Numbered from the stretch's first letter, positions 1 through 20,659 are shown. The stretch is 64,000 nt of DNA from Cristatella mucedo (GCA_009760855.2 WPIO01000047.1:1659001-1723000); one strand, 5' to 3'. Translations and numbers: made by a program. Notes: generated by a model not told the origin, from the sequence alone.

Positions 1-379
1 AGAGTTTTCCATAGCGTGCTCAAAGCCTCAACGGCTTTCGGTACGCATTCGGTAGCTAACAGACTTTCTCTAACGCAACAAAGAGAACGATAAGAATAGC
101 TGAGTCATGTCACGAGAGCAGTCAATTAAGTAAGTAGCATTGACGTTGCTGCTCAGGACAGTTGGAAAAGATATGCACCAGTCGGAAAGTAGATGTTGTT
201 GCCTAAGAATTGTTGCAATGAATCCCGTACAGTCTAGGACCTGCATTAAAAAGCTGTCGCCAATTGAATTGAACAGCTGACTATTTGTCCATATAGGACC
301 TGAAGGCACGAGGAGACTGAAATTGGTGCCCCAGTTCGGCTAGTTACGACATAGCCAAGCCATGCTGTGCCCTGATGGT
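1..379 (-). mobile_element. Family B LINE, 3' part (left piece)
   Basis: Minus-strand 3' end of a CR1-like non-LTR retrotransposon. It matches the tail seen at 9590, 14236 and 35585 (CGGTACGCATTCGGTAGC and GAGAGCAGTC motifs). The copy continues at 1466 after a family A insertion and again at 2495 after the foldback element. Confidence 0.7.
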
Positions 380-1465
380 CAACTCAGTTGTACCTTTGCT
401 TTAATCCCTCCCACCCTTCGAGCAACTCGAATTCTCTCAACTCACTTGCTGCATGTGTTCATGACATCCGCATATGGATAAAAGCAAATTTTCTTAAACT
501 AAACGATGATAAGACTAACTAACTAGTTATGGGCAAACCCAGTGTGATTCACAAATTGGAAAGGCTGACGCTCAAAATTGGCTCTGCCAGCATAACTCCT
601 GTTGAATCAGCTCAAAATCTAGGTGTCATGTTCCAAAGTGACCTCTCGTTAGACAACCGCATCAGCTCCACAGTCAAACCTGCGTACTTTCAGATACACA
701 ACATTGCTAAAATTCGGGCTTGTTTAGATAAGGATACCACGTCTAAGTTGGTCCATGCATTTGTGACATCCCATCTCGACTTTGTAACTCACTGCTTACT
801 GGCCTACCGGCATGTGCGATCAGGCGATTGCAGCTGGTGCAAAACTCTGCAGCTAGGCTTGTATGTCGTTAGAGTCGCAGTTGCCACATCACACCACTTC
901 TCGCCGACCTGCACTGGCTCCCAGTCAAGCAAGCATCGACTTCAAGGTTTTGTCGCTCACTTTTAGGTCCCTTCATTCTTTGGCTCCAGCCTATCTCTCA
1001 GATATACTCCCCCACCAGGCCAAGCTTCGCAACACCTGCTTTTCGGAATCCAACAGTCTACCAATACCTCGTACAAACCTCAAATCTTTTGGAGACCATG
1101 CATTTAGTTCGTATGCTCCCACAGCCTGGAATTCCCTCCCGACTTTCGTCAGAACATCCCCTGACTTGACTACATTTAAAAAGAACTTGAAAACACACCT
1201 ATTTAGGACAGCATTTAGTGGGTCCCTGTGATTCGTCGTTGATGTGCTTATGCATGCTGACACTGTCCATGCTGCCACTAACCACATTTGCATGCTGACC
1301 CTGTGCATGTCACCCCTAACCATGTTATTCATGTTGTTTATCAAGCTTGATATTACACACCATTTAATTGCATTTCCCTTTGCAGCAAATATAAAGCGCC
1401 TAGAAAGAGATTGAGTTCTCTGAGGGCGCTTTATCGAGTGCATTATTGTTATTAATATTATTAAC
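380..1465 (+). mobile_element. Family A LINE (CR1/L2-like), 3' part with tail
   Basis: Truncated reverse transcriptase C-terminal region in broken frames: NSLNSLAACVHDIRIWIKAN near 430-490, then SAQNLGVMFQSDLSLD and SSTVKPAYFQIHNIAKIRAC, ending KNLKTHLFRTAFSGSL at 1231. The 3' untranslated region ends in a stem-loop (about 1393-1432, AAGCGCCTAGAAAGAGATTG to GAGGGCGCTTT) and an ATT-rich microsatellite. It is inserted within a family B LINE. Confidence 0.85.
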
Positions 1466-1910
1466 ATTAGAACTTTAATCTGTATCCGTTGATCGGAAGC
1501 TATCGAAGCTCCTTCAGTAAAGAAGGCACGTGGCTGAACCTTGGGGATTTGTTAGCTAGCCTTGCAGCCTTATTCATGGCCGGTAGCGGTGGCCTAATGA
1601 CTTTTGTGTAGCCCAGCCTACTTGCAATAATCTAATCAACACAGAGCCTGGGAGCTAGTTAAGTTTTCTGCAAGCCACCGTAGTAGACAAGCGTTAAACT
1701 TTTATATGGATCAGACGCGACGGCTAGCTGTGAAGGCAGTCTTCTTAATGAAACTTTCTAAATGTAGGCAGTTACCAACGACGATAATTAAAAATTCCGA
1801 CCACATGGTGACGGTCGCACAACAGCATTACCTATTAGAAGAGCAAAATCTTCTTGTCCAGCCAGCCACACGCTCGGGATGTACTATGAGTAGCAGTCTA
1901 GTTCTATCGT
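1466..1910 (-). mobile_element. Family B LINE, middle piece
   Basis: Continues the minus-strand family B copy after the family A insertion; parallels 14640-14760. It encodes decayed reverse transcriptase and contains no intact frame. Confidence 0.55.
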
Positions 1911-2494
1911 CAATTAGGGCACCCCTGACAAAACAGCCTCTAATAAAATAGCCTGCTAACAAAACAGCCCAAGACAAAATGCTCCCGACAAATTAAAGCA
2001 ATGATTTTATAAATCTTTTTATTTTGGTTAGCTTAGAACATGGAACCTATTCTTATACGACAATTGAAATCAAATTTTAAAATATATTTTATTGAAAATG
2101 TTAAAAAGTGAAAACGTCTTAATTTTTTAAATTACAAATAGTTCAAGAATAATTTACTAATATTTAATGAATAATTTTTGTTTCCGTTTGCCACCATATT
2201 ATTTTAATCCTTATGTCCATATCGATCAGTCAATTTGGAGAATAAAATCACAGAAAGGAAAAGTGTTGTTATTAAGTGAAGGATAAATCCTACACCCTAA
2301 ATCCTAAACCCTGAACCCTGAAAATTAAATCTTAAACCCAATTTTTTAAATTGTAGGTCTTCTGTAGTATGCTTTTATCACAAAATTATAAGCTTTGTTG
2401 GGGCTATTTTTTGGAGCTATTTTGTCTTGGGCCGTTTTGTCTGCAGGCTATTTTGCCGGGGCTATTTTGTCAGGAGCCATTGTGTCAGGTCACC
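1911..2494. mobile_element. Foldback/MITE-like element with subrepeat-built inverted ends
   Basis: Left arm about 1918-1985 and right arm about 2398-2490 are inverted repeats of each other, roughly 80% alike by eye. Each arm is built of short units such as GACAAAATAGCC (or its complement GGCTATTTTGTC). The element is flanked by ATCGT on both sides (1906-1910 and 2495-2499), a likely 5-bp target duplication. The middle is AT-rich with no gene. It interrupts a family B LINE. Confidence 0.7.
2288..2340. repeat. Degenerate telomere-like tract
   Basis: Contains CACCCTAAATCCTAAACCCT followed by GAACCCTGAA and TTAAACCC, imperfect variants of a CCCTAA-type repeat, inside the foldback element. It is too short and too degenerate to call a true interstitial telomere. 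Confidence 0.4.
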
Positions 2495-3560
2495 ATCGTT
2501 TAGTATAAAGAAATTGGCCGACGTCCAGGATCGAACGTATAGAAGACAAGCATTCCGTTTATCAGCATCACGGAAGCAGATTCTGACGCTTAAAACGACT
2601 GACAAAGCTTAGTATCGTCAGCATATAAGTGATAGTCAATGCCATGGGCCATAATCAGTTTTCTTAGAGGCTCAGTATAAATGGGGAACAGCAAAGGACA
2701 GAGGGCGGACCCTTGTGGGAGTCCACAGGTGACGGGCCTGGTGGACGAGATTTGACTCTCCACAAGATACAGATTGAACATGATCAGGCGAGTAGGATTC
2801 GAACCACGCCTTGTCTGCCAGACCGATCGCTGTTAGCAATCGTTCAACCTGGATATCTTGATCAATAGCGTTTGACATAGCTGATTAATCCAGCAGGCAG
2901 GGCCAGGGCAGTGACATCTCCGTCATCATTCCTGCATAGTATTTTGTTGGTTACACACAGACGAGCAGTTAAAGTGAAGTGGTGTCGCTTGAATTTCGAC
3001 TGAAATTTGTACACAATTTATTCTTTGCAATGTGTGTTACTAGCTGCTTAGCAGTAATCTTTTCGGGAATCGCTCATAAAAATGAAGAAGGAAAACTGGG
3101 AGATAGTTTGCAAGGACTGTGCAGACACAGCCTATTTATATTCAATATCAGCATCATGCTAGGGAGACAACAAATGCTGAAGAGAAGCGCAAATTGTGCG
3201 GGTTACTCCTGTGCGCGAGCGAAGGTGTTTTGCTAACCAGTCTCAGTCAGAGGAACGAAGTCCTTTTGTGAAGAACTGATGAGATCTTAGTTGAACTAAA
3301 GTCAAATCTCGTTTTAGTCAGCAGAGTAAAAATAGGGCCAGAGGATATCTGCAGGAAATCAAGTCTATAAAACCTGAATTATGTGAACAATCTTCTCGAA
3401 TTTTGGCACTCTGAAATCTCCTCTTAGGGGTCATGAATCCGTTGAGCATGGAAACATTCCTTAACAAATAGCATTTCGACAAGGCATAAGCTTCAAATTC
3501 AGGCGGAGGCAGTCAGAAATAGCTAGGATATCCAATAGCAGTCTATTCTCCAGCAAATCT
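2495..3560 (-). mobile_element. Family B LINE, reverse transcriptase piece with YADD
   Basis: Minus-strand remnants carry STRPVTCGLPQGSALCPLLF and YHLYADDTKLCQS, the catalytic core of a CR1-type reverse transcriptase (about 2590-2780), followed upstream by AIDQDIQVERLLTAIGLADK. Farther up, 2880-3120 resembles 14870-15080, which encodes the N-terminal reverse transcriptase blocks. Frames are broken. Confidence 0.75.
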
Positions 3561-6300
3561 TCAATCGAGCTAATTTCATAACTCAATCGACGACTCATTG
3601 CTATTTAGCACTTTGCACCAGCCTGAGGTAAAGAAACTTGTCCACGCTGTCCCATTACTTATGGCACTGCCCTATGCACAGCGAAGCAAGCGAACAGCCG
3701 AATTCGCCGCAGTAGATATGCTACTTTTGTTTCCATTTACCAGGGCTCTGCAAAATAGACAGACTCGAGCGCTGCCGTTAACGTCTGAATAATCCTTAAG
3801 GATCTTGTAGTACTAACTGCTGATCGAACCCTTCCATACGAGCATCAGCTATTGCATAAATATACAATTGCGTGCTGGTCAATCAGTTAAGTCATAAATC
3901 TGTCCCTCCGCTTGAACCCACATTTGACAGAAAGTGGACTGCAAACTACCCGGAAATTGGCCAAGCAAATAAATAGTGACCACGACCAATTGTCGTCACG
4001 TGCAGTCAATGAACGAGGTTCGGAAGATGGAAGCATGGGTGCCGAATGAGTTATAGTTGAGTTATTATGAGCAATAGTTGTACTCAGGCGAGGTTCGGTG
4101 GCTATGGACGACTGTCATGCGACAGGGGTCACATGCTGAGCCAAAGCCTATCGTTTGAGCTCGAGCCCTGATGGGCGATGTCACGACGCCTCTTAATCTG
4201 GGCAATTGGGTATACGGAGCTCATCGGCCGTGATGCAGGCTCTGGAACTCTTGGGTCTCTCAGTGTCCACGTCCCGGAGGATTGATGGCTGGCATTCGCT
4301 GACAATGCAGCCATCCACAGATGGCCACGAGAACCCCCATGCCAGACGGCGGTTGGAGATAATCACCCTCGCTGTTATGGCTTGCATTTTCCGGGTTCCC
4401 CTGTAGCACTTTGTTCGCAGCCCCCTCCGTATGCTAGAGCTCTCAGCGAGCTGAGATGTGTCGTGCTAGCGAGTCTCCCGTTACTTCAGCTACTGTCATA
4501 CCAATGTCACCACAGTTGGTATTTATGAGATTGCCGGCCGTATTCAAGATGGCTCCGGTCCGAGAGTGTCCTCCTGCCTTGGGAAAGCTGGCTTCGTTGC
4601 TCTCCCTCCCCCCCCGTAGCCTGATGTACCTAGGGTACAGCTGTATTGTACGCAGCGGGCGGGCGTAGATACTGATGTGTAGTAGCCGTCGAGTAAGCCG
4701 CTCCGCAGCGCCTGGAGTGAGAGTGAGAGAGTGAGAGAGACCGACGCACAAGCCCGAAAGTAGGTCGCTGCAGCGTTAGTAGCGGTCACACGACACCCAG
4801 CTGGCCCTTCGCAACTAAATCGAGCTTAAGTCAGCCGATACGGCTCGACTGCACGGTCTAACGAGCTGATGCCCAGCCCGCCCGTCGGTCGAGCGGAGTG
4901 CTGTGAGTCCGACTGGGGGTGGAACAACATTGCGGCGAGGCCACGTCGGCGTAACTACATTTACTCAACAACCAATGAGCCACGTCCAGCTCGAATGCCG
5001 AAAAGAATGTTCGGAAATGCTCTGGAGCCTCCCCGCTCGCGCTAAGCCCTCGTCGTGATCCTACCATAATTGCTGCACCATCTTGCTCACTGCTCGAGAA
5101 TAAAGTGTTTTTCAGCCGAGCAGTTCTTGTGCACCCTACAATTAAGCCAGACTGGCGCTACGCTACAGGCCAGAGCAACTCCAAATCCCGTGAGAAAACT
5201 CGGACCGGATATTATAACAGACCTAAACCGTCCGGAAATACCGGACGATTACAGTAGCAAGATGCGCAGCGTGTTTTATGACGTGCAGTCACTAGAGAGT
5301 TGCGATGGACGCGCGAACGCTGTCGGTGACGCGTACAGACACTAGCACTCCTCCTATCGGCGGGCCGAAGCCTGCGAGCCTGTATTCGGGAGCGCGTCCG
5401 ATAGAGGACACGCAGACGCGCGGTCAAGCTTTTCGGACAAGAGAAGCCGTTCGGGGATAAAGTAACCGTTACCACGACGTGCCCAGCTGCTCACCGCGTG
5501 CAAGAAGCGACCGAGAACCAACCGGGCACGCGCAAGCACGACCCCTTGCACACGAGAGCGGAAGGCGGCGAGCGACGATAAGCGGAAGTGACCCGATAGC
5601 CCCTAACTTGTTATACATGATCTAGCTAACGTCGCTAAAATTAAGTAGTTACTACAATTATTTAAATTATTATTTTAAAATGTTTATGTGGATCTAAGAG
5701 ATTAGCAAACAGCCGGGTGCACTGGTTGTTCGGTCTCAAGCTCGTTCTGGCGTGATTGCCCTTCGACCAGCTTCCGTCTCTCCCGTGGCTCGGGATGGCT
5801 TTTGTTGCCAATGTACCGCGATTATCCTGCCGCCTTATGCTAAAATGCAAAGGTGCATTGGTAAGCTTGCATTGTCGAGTGTCGTTTCATAGATAGCCGT
5901 ACGTCACAACAGATTTGCAGATGCGTTGCGCTGTGTGCGAAATAGGTTCTCCGGTCGCGAGCCTGGATTTTCGACGGCCAGCCTTGCGTGTGGCAGTCGT
6001 TGGGCCTGAAATAGAACGCTGCCACAGTGTTGCCTTTACATAGATTTCTTGCATGTGGACATCAGTATATTGCCCATCGTTGCATGACAAGAGCCATGCG
6101 CTCACCGGGTCAAATAGCCGTCGTTTAGAGGAGCGTCCGCTCCGGATTCGCGAGTCGTAGCTAAGCTCTAAGCCGCTAGGCAACGCAGCTGCTGTCGTGC
6201 AGAGCGCGGTCGTGCTGCGCTGCGGTATTCTCTCACACTCTCTCCAGTAGGAGCTGTCAATAGATCGGCAGTGCCTTCTTCAGTGCCCCGGCCCCTGGCT
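3561..6300. other. Unassigned DNA, CpG-rich from about 4100 to 6200
   Basis: No exon can be supported. The stretch 4800-5600 and around 6100-6200 is rich in CpG, so a promoter with a non-coding or short first exon, perhaps of PDHB, is possible. Short open frames here resemble no family I know. Confidence 0.3.
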
Positions 6301-6654
6301 GCTCATTTGCTGGTACTTTGGCAAGTTATCGCCCGACTGGTGCTCTCTCTTTGCTCTGTTGGTATCATGCGACCTGTTGATCTGTGCTGACCATCATGCT
6401 GACCTCCCTTTCCTTCGCATCTTTCAAGTGTCTCTCCCCTCTCACCCATCTTTCGCCATTCCATTACCAGCTGCCGCCTGTTTGCTGGCTACAGCTCTCG
6501 ATAAATCTCGCGTGTCTCTTGATCTCTTCTCTCGCTAGATTTCCCTCTGACATATGATTGTTTGTTCTCATTCCTGTCTCGCTGCTCTCACATTCCCTTT
6601 CTTGGTCGCACTTTTTCACTCTCCCTGCCTCAGCTAACCGATCTCAGATCTCCC

Positions 6655-6712
6655 TCTGTCTCTCTCGGTCTCTGTCTCTGTCTCTCTCTCTGTCTCTCTC
6701 TCTCTCTCTTTG
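6655..6712. repeat. TC-rich microsatellite
   Basis: Imperfect (TC)n with TCTG interruptions; part of a longer pyrimidine-rich region from about 6340 to 6770. The open frames here are low-complexity products. Confidence 0.8.
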
Positions 6713-7349
6713 TCTTCCCATTACTCTGTTTCTTACTTTCTCTCTTTTACTGTATCCGGCACTCTTGCCACAGGTGTTTTTTGTCTGAAAAACTCTACAT
6801 TGGTTCTCCTTGAGCTCCTTCTCACATTTGGTTGTGCTTCTTTTGACCTGCCATGAGTGATCTGTGGTAACCCTATAATAGCCTGCTGAGTCAAGCAAGT
6901 CTGGCCGTAGTTCCACTCAACGATAATTAGTCCACCAGCATTAATCCTAGACCCTTTTAGGTCTGTTGTGTGTGTCTGTTGTGTGCATGCCGATATGCTA
7001 AAGAGAGGCTACGCCTGCAAGCACATAACTCAGGCAGCTGCACTTCTTTGCAACCCTCTCACAAGCGCTGCTTCTCTTACTCTGATGCATCTTCTCTCTG
7101 AGTAGGTTCATACATATGCATATACAAATGTTCATACATATATCATACATCTCTACGCCTAGCCAGCCGAGGTGCAGCTGCTGCTGACAAATGGCAGACT
7201 TGGGCACTCGGTTGGAGTGAGCTTGATCGTTGTGAGATTCCTTTCATAGCACTGTGTTTTCTCGACAGTACATTTGCGAGCGTGAAGTGCCCTAGTGCTG
7301 GAAAAAATGTCTTATGGCAGGCACCCGCCTTGCATTTCGGATGATAAAT

Positions 7350-7475
7350 AGTGTAATTCGTTTGTTTAGCTGCCTAAGAGAACTCGATCTCTATCCATGC
7401 GCTTTACATATCCTACAGGGCTCGAACCCACGACCTCGGCTGTTAAAGGCAAGCACCACGCCCCGATGTCTTGTT
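7350..7475 (-). mobile_element. tRNA-derived SINE with LINE-like tail
   Basis: Read on the minus strand it has a tRNA-like head with a B-box-like GGGTTCGAGCCC, then a tail GCGCATGGATAGAGATCGAG and TCTCTTAGGC that parallels the family A LINE stem-loop. Confidence 0.65.
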
Positions 7476-7599
7476 GCACTCTACTACCGAGATTTTCAGT
7501 TCGAGCCACCTCTGAGCCAAACGGGAACAGTGTTTTAGTAGATTGGCCGTTGCTATATGCTTACTCTAATGCATGCTGCAGTTCTCATGCCTCGACAGC

Positions 7600-7765
7600 C
7601 TTGGGGTCTTAGCCTAGGGGTAAGGGGCTTTTGCTTTGCGACCCAGGTCGCGGTTTCGAATCCGGCAGCAAGCAATTCTGTATTACCCACCACAAGTCTT
7701 TGCTGCTCTTCTGCCGCTATGTAACCGAGGCTGCTGAATCAACTAAAATTCACTTTCCTTTATTT
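7600..7765 (+). mobile_element. tRNA-derived SINE, second type
   Basis: The head TCTTAGCCTAGGGGTAAGGG resembles a tRNA A box, and CGGTTTCGAATCC resembles a B box. The body, with TTCTGCCGCTATGTA and GAGGCTGCTGAATCAACT, matches the copy at 24935. No tRNA acceptor stem pairs, so it is not a tRNA gene. Confidence 0.6.
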
Positions 7766-9585
7766 GTGCTCGGTCTATGCGACGATGTTCAATCATAGCA
7801 GTGTGTATGCAGAGTGCTGTAGCACTGTGTGCTCCGATTGGGATTTTCAATAGACATGGCAGCAGCTAAGCCTTCCTGCTCGATAGCAGCAACACTTGCG
7901 GCTCGCAGCCCATGAAAGTCCTTGACTTAGTCACGGACTGGGCGGGAATGAAATATTTGCAGTCTCATTAGTCTTACAAGCCACTGTTCCCAAATCAAGT
8001 TGCCTGCCTGATTCGGCATTGCTTTGTTTTTCTAATGTTGCAGTCCACGGTCAACTCAAGCCATCGTCACTTCTCAAGGACCACTCCTGCACTGGCTACC
8101 GAGGTATGCCTGTGCTGTAGTTGCAGGGTTGACCACGTGCCTCTATTCCACTCGCAGCCGTTTCGTTTTCTAGATGTCACTGGGTGAGTGTGTTGTTGGC
8201 ACTGAGCTCGTGCAGACCATGCACTCACGTGTCGGGCTGCACGTGATTTGAGTGTCGAGCCACTGATTAGTGTTTAAGTGCCAATCTTGTTTCAGTGGGA
8301 TGGCTGAGTCAATAGCTAGGATTGACCGTTGTGGGTGTGGTTTTTGCTTCGACCTTTGATCTGATCTCGGGAGTTGGATGCAAAGCTGCTGCGCCAATGC
8401 AGACCTCTTCATCCCTTTCCAGCTCTTGCTGCAACAGTGTCTTGCTTGATAAGGAGGTTGCAGTAGCAACGTGTAATCTCAATCGGGAATGCTTTATTTA
8501 CTTTCCAGTTGATGTTCGACCCGACATTCGAGTGATATTCCATCGGCATAGCACGAATCCAGAAATTCTTTATTGAGGTCGTGTTGGTACTGCTGCTAAA
8601 ACCGGCTTGGTAGATGTTGATATCGTGAGCCAGTCACTCGATCTCAACGTCCTTACTTTTTCGGATGCCCATTTGGGCTGGGCCAGGAGTAGGACGATCA
8701 AGCAGTGTTGCAGCATGTTGTAATTGATTGATTGTTGCCCCGTTAGATCTGGGTGTACACAGCCATTCTTTTTCCTGTTCGCCTCTCTGATTTGGGGTGG
8801 TCTCTGTAGGCTACTTTACCTAAAATCGTGGAGTAGGACAGACAGTCTAGAAGCTGGAATAGCACGTGGATAATGGAGAGCATTTTCTTACTTCCTACAG
8901 CCGATTTTGAATGCTTAGCCGACCGATCTCAAGTACGGACGGTTTATTTTGGATGTTCCCAAAGCCGCGTACAGTGGCCGACTTAACTGATCGAAGCACA
9001 CATACACTCGTGTCTGTGATGTTTATGCATCCCTAAATAGGCCTGTTTTTATCGCTGTAGCCGTGCCTGGAGAGCGGCCTGTTGGCTCGGAAAGTAAGGC
9101 TACCTTTGAGCATGATTCTTGGCTTGTAGATATGTATAGAATTAGACAATTTAACTCTAAATAACCACAGTTTAAAAGTCTGCATAGATTAAAGGATAGC
9201 GATAGAAAATCTGCGAGAACATTTTCGTGCCTGCGAGAATGTGGAGGATTCACACTATGTTCCACCCCTAGTCAATTTAGCAAGTGCGAGTCTCGGCTGT
9301 AAGTGGAAGCTGCTGCACGATTTTGCATATGAGGCAGTGCGGCAGTCCGATGTTGCTATCATTTCACAAACAAGCATTAGGCAACAGAAAGATATATCGT
9401 CTTCTCGCGATGAATGAAGGCTGCGTGAGATTTAGCCTGGCTAAGTATGCCACAAGCGGTTCACACCACAAGCAGTTCACGTCAAACTGATGCTGTCAAA
9501 TGGAACTTAGTTTGACCCTACTGTCACAGGAACCCAAAGCCACAGATGGCAGATGGCAAGTGACTGGTAGTGGGCCGGTAGTCGA
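7766..9585. other. Unassigned DNA upstream of PDHB
   Basis: Moderate GC, no supported exon, no obvious repeat by eye. The missing first PDHB exon could lie here or farther upstream. Confidence 0.3.
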
Positions 9586-10730
9586 CTTGCCTGCGTAATT
9601 TAATGTAATGTATCTCCATCTGTAACTCAACAAAGCCATTAAGACTGTGGTTGTTAACGCAGGAGAGTTTTGTATAGCGCACTCACAGCCTAAGCGGCTT
9701 TTGGTACGCATTTGGTAGCCAACAGACTTCATCTCGCGCAACAAAGAGAAAGTGGGAAGCATAGCAGAGTCAGGAGAGCAGTTGAAGTAGTGAGTAGCAT
9801 GGAAGTAGCAGCTCAGGACCGCTGAAAAGGACGAGCCATAGTCGCCAGCAGGAGAGTAGTTGTCGTTGTGTAAGAATTGTGGAAGGGAGTTCCACAGTCT
9901 AGGACCTGCAGAGCTAAAACTTCTGTCGCCAACGGTCTTTAAGCGCAGGAATGAAACAGCTTATTTATTGTCCATACAGGACCTGAGGGCACGAGGAGGC
10001 TGAAACTGTCTGTCCTCGGTCCCTTGCTGTTCTCCATTTATGCACAACCTCTGGGAAAAGGGATTAAGGCCCATGGGATAGGATATCACTTTTATGCTGA
10101 CGATACTTAGTTGTATTTGTCATTCAAACCGTCGGAATCTGCTGCAGCAACTGATAAACTGAATGCTTGCCTTACCGAAATTCGATCTTCGCTGTTGGAA
10201 AACTTCTTGAGACTAAATGACGATAAAAACCGAACTGCTGCTCATAGGACACCCTAAGCATGTGGCTGGATTAAAAGGCTTTGCTCTTCTAAGAGGTGAT
10301 GCTGTTGTGTGACCATCACCACGTGGTCGAAAATTAGGTGTCATTTTCGACAGCTGTCTAAATTTTAAAAGATTCATTGAGAAGACTGCTTTTACAGCTA
10401 GCCATCACGTCTGATTCTTCCACAGTGGCTTGAAAACAATTTAACTAGCTCCTTAGTTCTGTATCGGCCTGGTTATTGTAATTCCCTTTTGGCTGGGCTA
10501 CCAAAGAAAGCAACTGGGCCACTGCAGCTGACTATGAATATGGCTGCAAGGCTAGTCTTCAAGTCCCAGAGGTTTGAGCACATGTCTCCTTTGCTAAAAG
10601 AGCTAGGATAAATGCCGGTTGAGCAACGGATACAGAGCAAAGTTCTTACGCTGACCCACAAGGCTCGCCACGGCTTGGCTTCTCCGTACCTAGCTGACCT
10701 CGATTACATTGGCAAGACGGAGAGTATACA
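9586..10730. mobile_element. Family B LINE with internal inversion
   Basis: From 9590 to about 10000 the 3' part lies on the minus strand, with the GTAATTTAATGTAATGTATC end and the NSPA/GCECAIQ-coding tail. From about 10005 to 10700 the upstream reverse transcriptase part lies on the plus strand ([25 protein letters not shown] then a stop, HKARHGLASPYLADL). The two pieces are adjacent parts of one element in opposite orientation, as expected from twin priming. Confidence 0.7.
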
Positions 10731-11296
10731 TTATGAAAAAAGCAGATTATCTGTCGGCTTCCAGTGCTGCAAAGTCTACACTGCAGCTCAAGAGTTTGAG
10801 TCAGTAAGTCCAATGGCAGGCCCCATCTGCCATATTGTTGGGGCTGCATAAATATCTTTAGGTGTGAGTGTAGCTGGATTAAGGCATTCTACTGTAGTTA
10901 ACGTGTTATCATCTTTTGGTATGAGGTGACCATTTGGCATGGCTGCTGGAGCTGCAAACTTGATTTCGGCTGCATTATGCATTGTGGGGCCATTTCAAAT
11001 ATCCTCCTTATGTGTAACTGGTATTGCCCATCAGTCATAGGGCCTGGTTGTGGATTTGCATACTTAAACATTTATTTGTATCGTATTTCACATAATCCTC
11101 TGTCAACTGCAAGCTGCTCATGTGAGATAGCCTTTTGTAAGTGGCCCTTCGCCACAGAATCTGTCGGGAATCTGTTCGTGAATCGTCCTCGTTAAATTCT
11201 GAGATAGGATCGTCAGTGAGTCCAGAAGTCGGCAAATCGGAAATGTGAACTGAGCTCACCGAGTGAACAGGGCTTACCCACATACCTGTTTTGTAG

Positions 11297-19984
<8,688 letters not shown>

Positions 19985-20294
19985 AGGCTGGAAATCTCTG
20001 CCTAACCGAAGCAGCAGGCCTCACTGCCGCCGAGGCGCTCCGAGATCTGACGGCCGGCTCGCACACACCTCTCAGGCCCCTCGCAGGCATCGTTGTGGCG
20101 AGCTCTCGCTCGGATTCGCTCAGTGTGTGTGTGTGTCGCCACTGTTGCTAGGTGCGCTGCTGCCTCGTGTGCTGGGCGTGACGGTTGAAGTGGCAACGGC
20201 AGTGGCCGACGTGGTGCCGGGATACGGGTAGGTGTGGCATTAGGCGGCCAATCGGAAAGAGCGCTGTCGTCGTCGTCATTCGTTCGCACTGCCA

Positions 20295-20305
20295 ATTAAA
20301 TTAAA
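20295..20305 (+). other. Candidate poly(A) signal of PDHB
   Basis: Two overlapping ATTAAA hexamers lie 311 bases after the PDHB stop codon. ATTAAA is the commonest variant of AATAAA. No closer AATAAA was noticed. Assignment to PDHB is by position only. Confidence 0.4.
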
Positions 20306-20430
20306 GTGCTGGATGTGAGCCTCGCTGATCCACGAGAGCACTGTTCTCTGCTGAAGCGCCGCTGTCACCGCGGTCAACCCTGAGAGGAGAGCCGATGCTG
20401 TGCTACGGTGGGGGATAAGCTCTCTAGTGG

Positions 20431-20529
20431 AGTCACGCCGGACCCGTCCCCCCTCCCCCCCCCCCCCCCCCGCAGGCTGCCGGAGCCTTTGCCTGCTAGC
20501 AGCCTGCAGGGGGACGGGTCGGGCGTGAG
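20431..20529. repeat. Imperfect inverted repeat with poly-C expansion
   Basis: Arms AGTCACGCCGGACCCGTCCC (20431 on) and GGGACGGGTCGGGCGTGAG (to 20528) pair. GCAGGCTG and CAGCCTGC pair inside. The left arm carries about 20 C that the right arm lacks. It lies downstream of PDHB. Confidence 0.7.
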
Positions 20530-20659
20530 TTTTGCAATGAGTGGTGCACTGTTCACTTGATACAATCCCGTGACCTTGCAAGTATGTCGCCAGGGAGCGC
20601 ACCTGATGCGTGCAGCATTGCAACCATGACAGCGATAGTGATAATTAGACGTTTGTGGA

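Noticed and set aside
4550-4668. Candidate PDHB transit-peptide exon starting at an ATG in CpG-rich DNA
   Set aside because: The peptide lacks a convincing Arg-rich amphipathic pattern and no donor in phase 0 with good consensus follows.
7605-7680. Possible tRNA gene
   Set aside because: A- and B-box-like motifs are present, but the acceptor and other stems do not pair and the downstream body matches dispersed SINEs.
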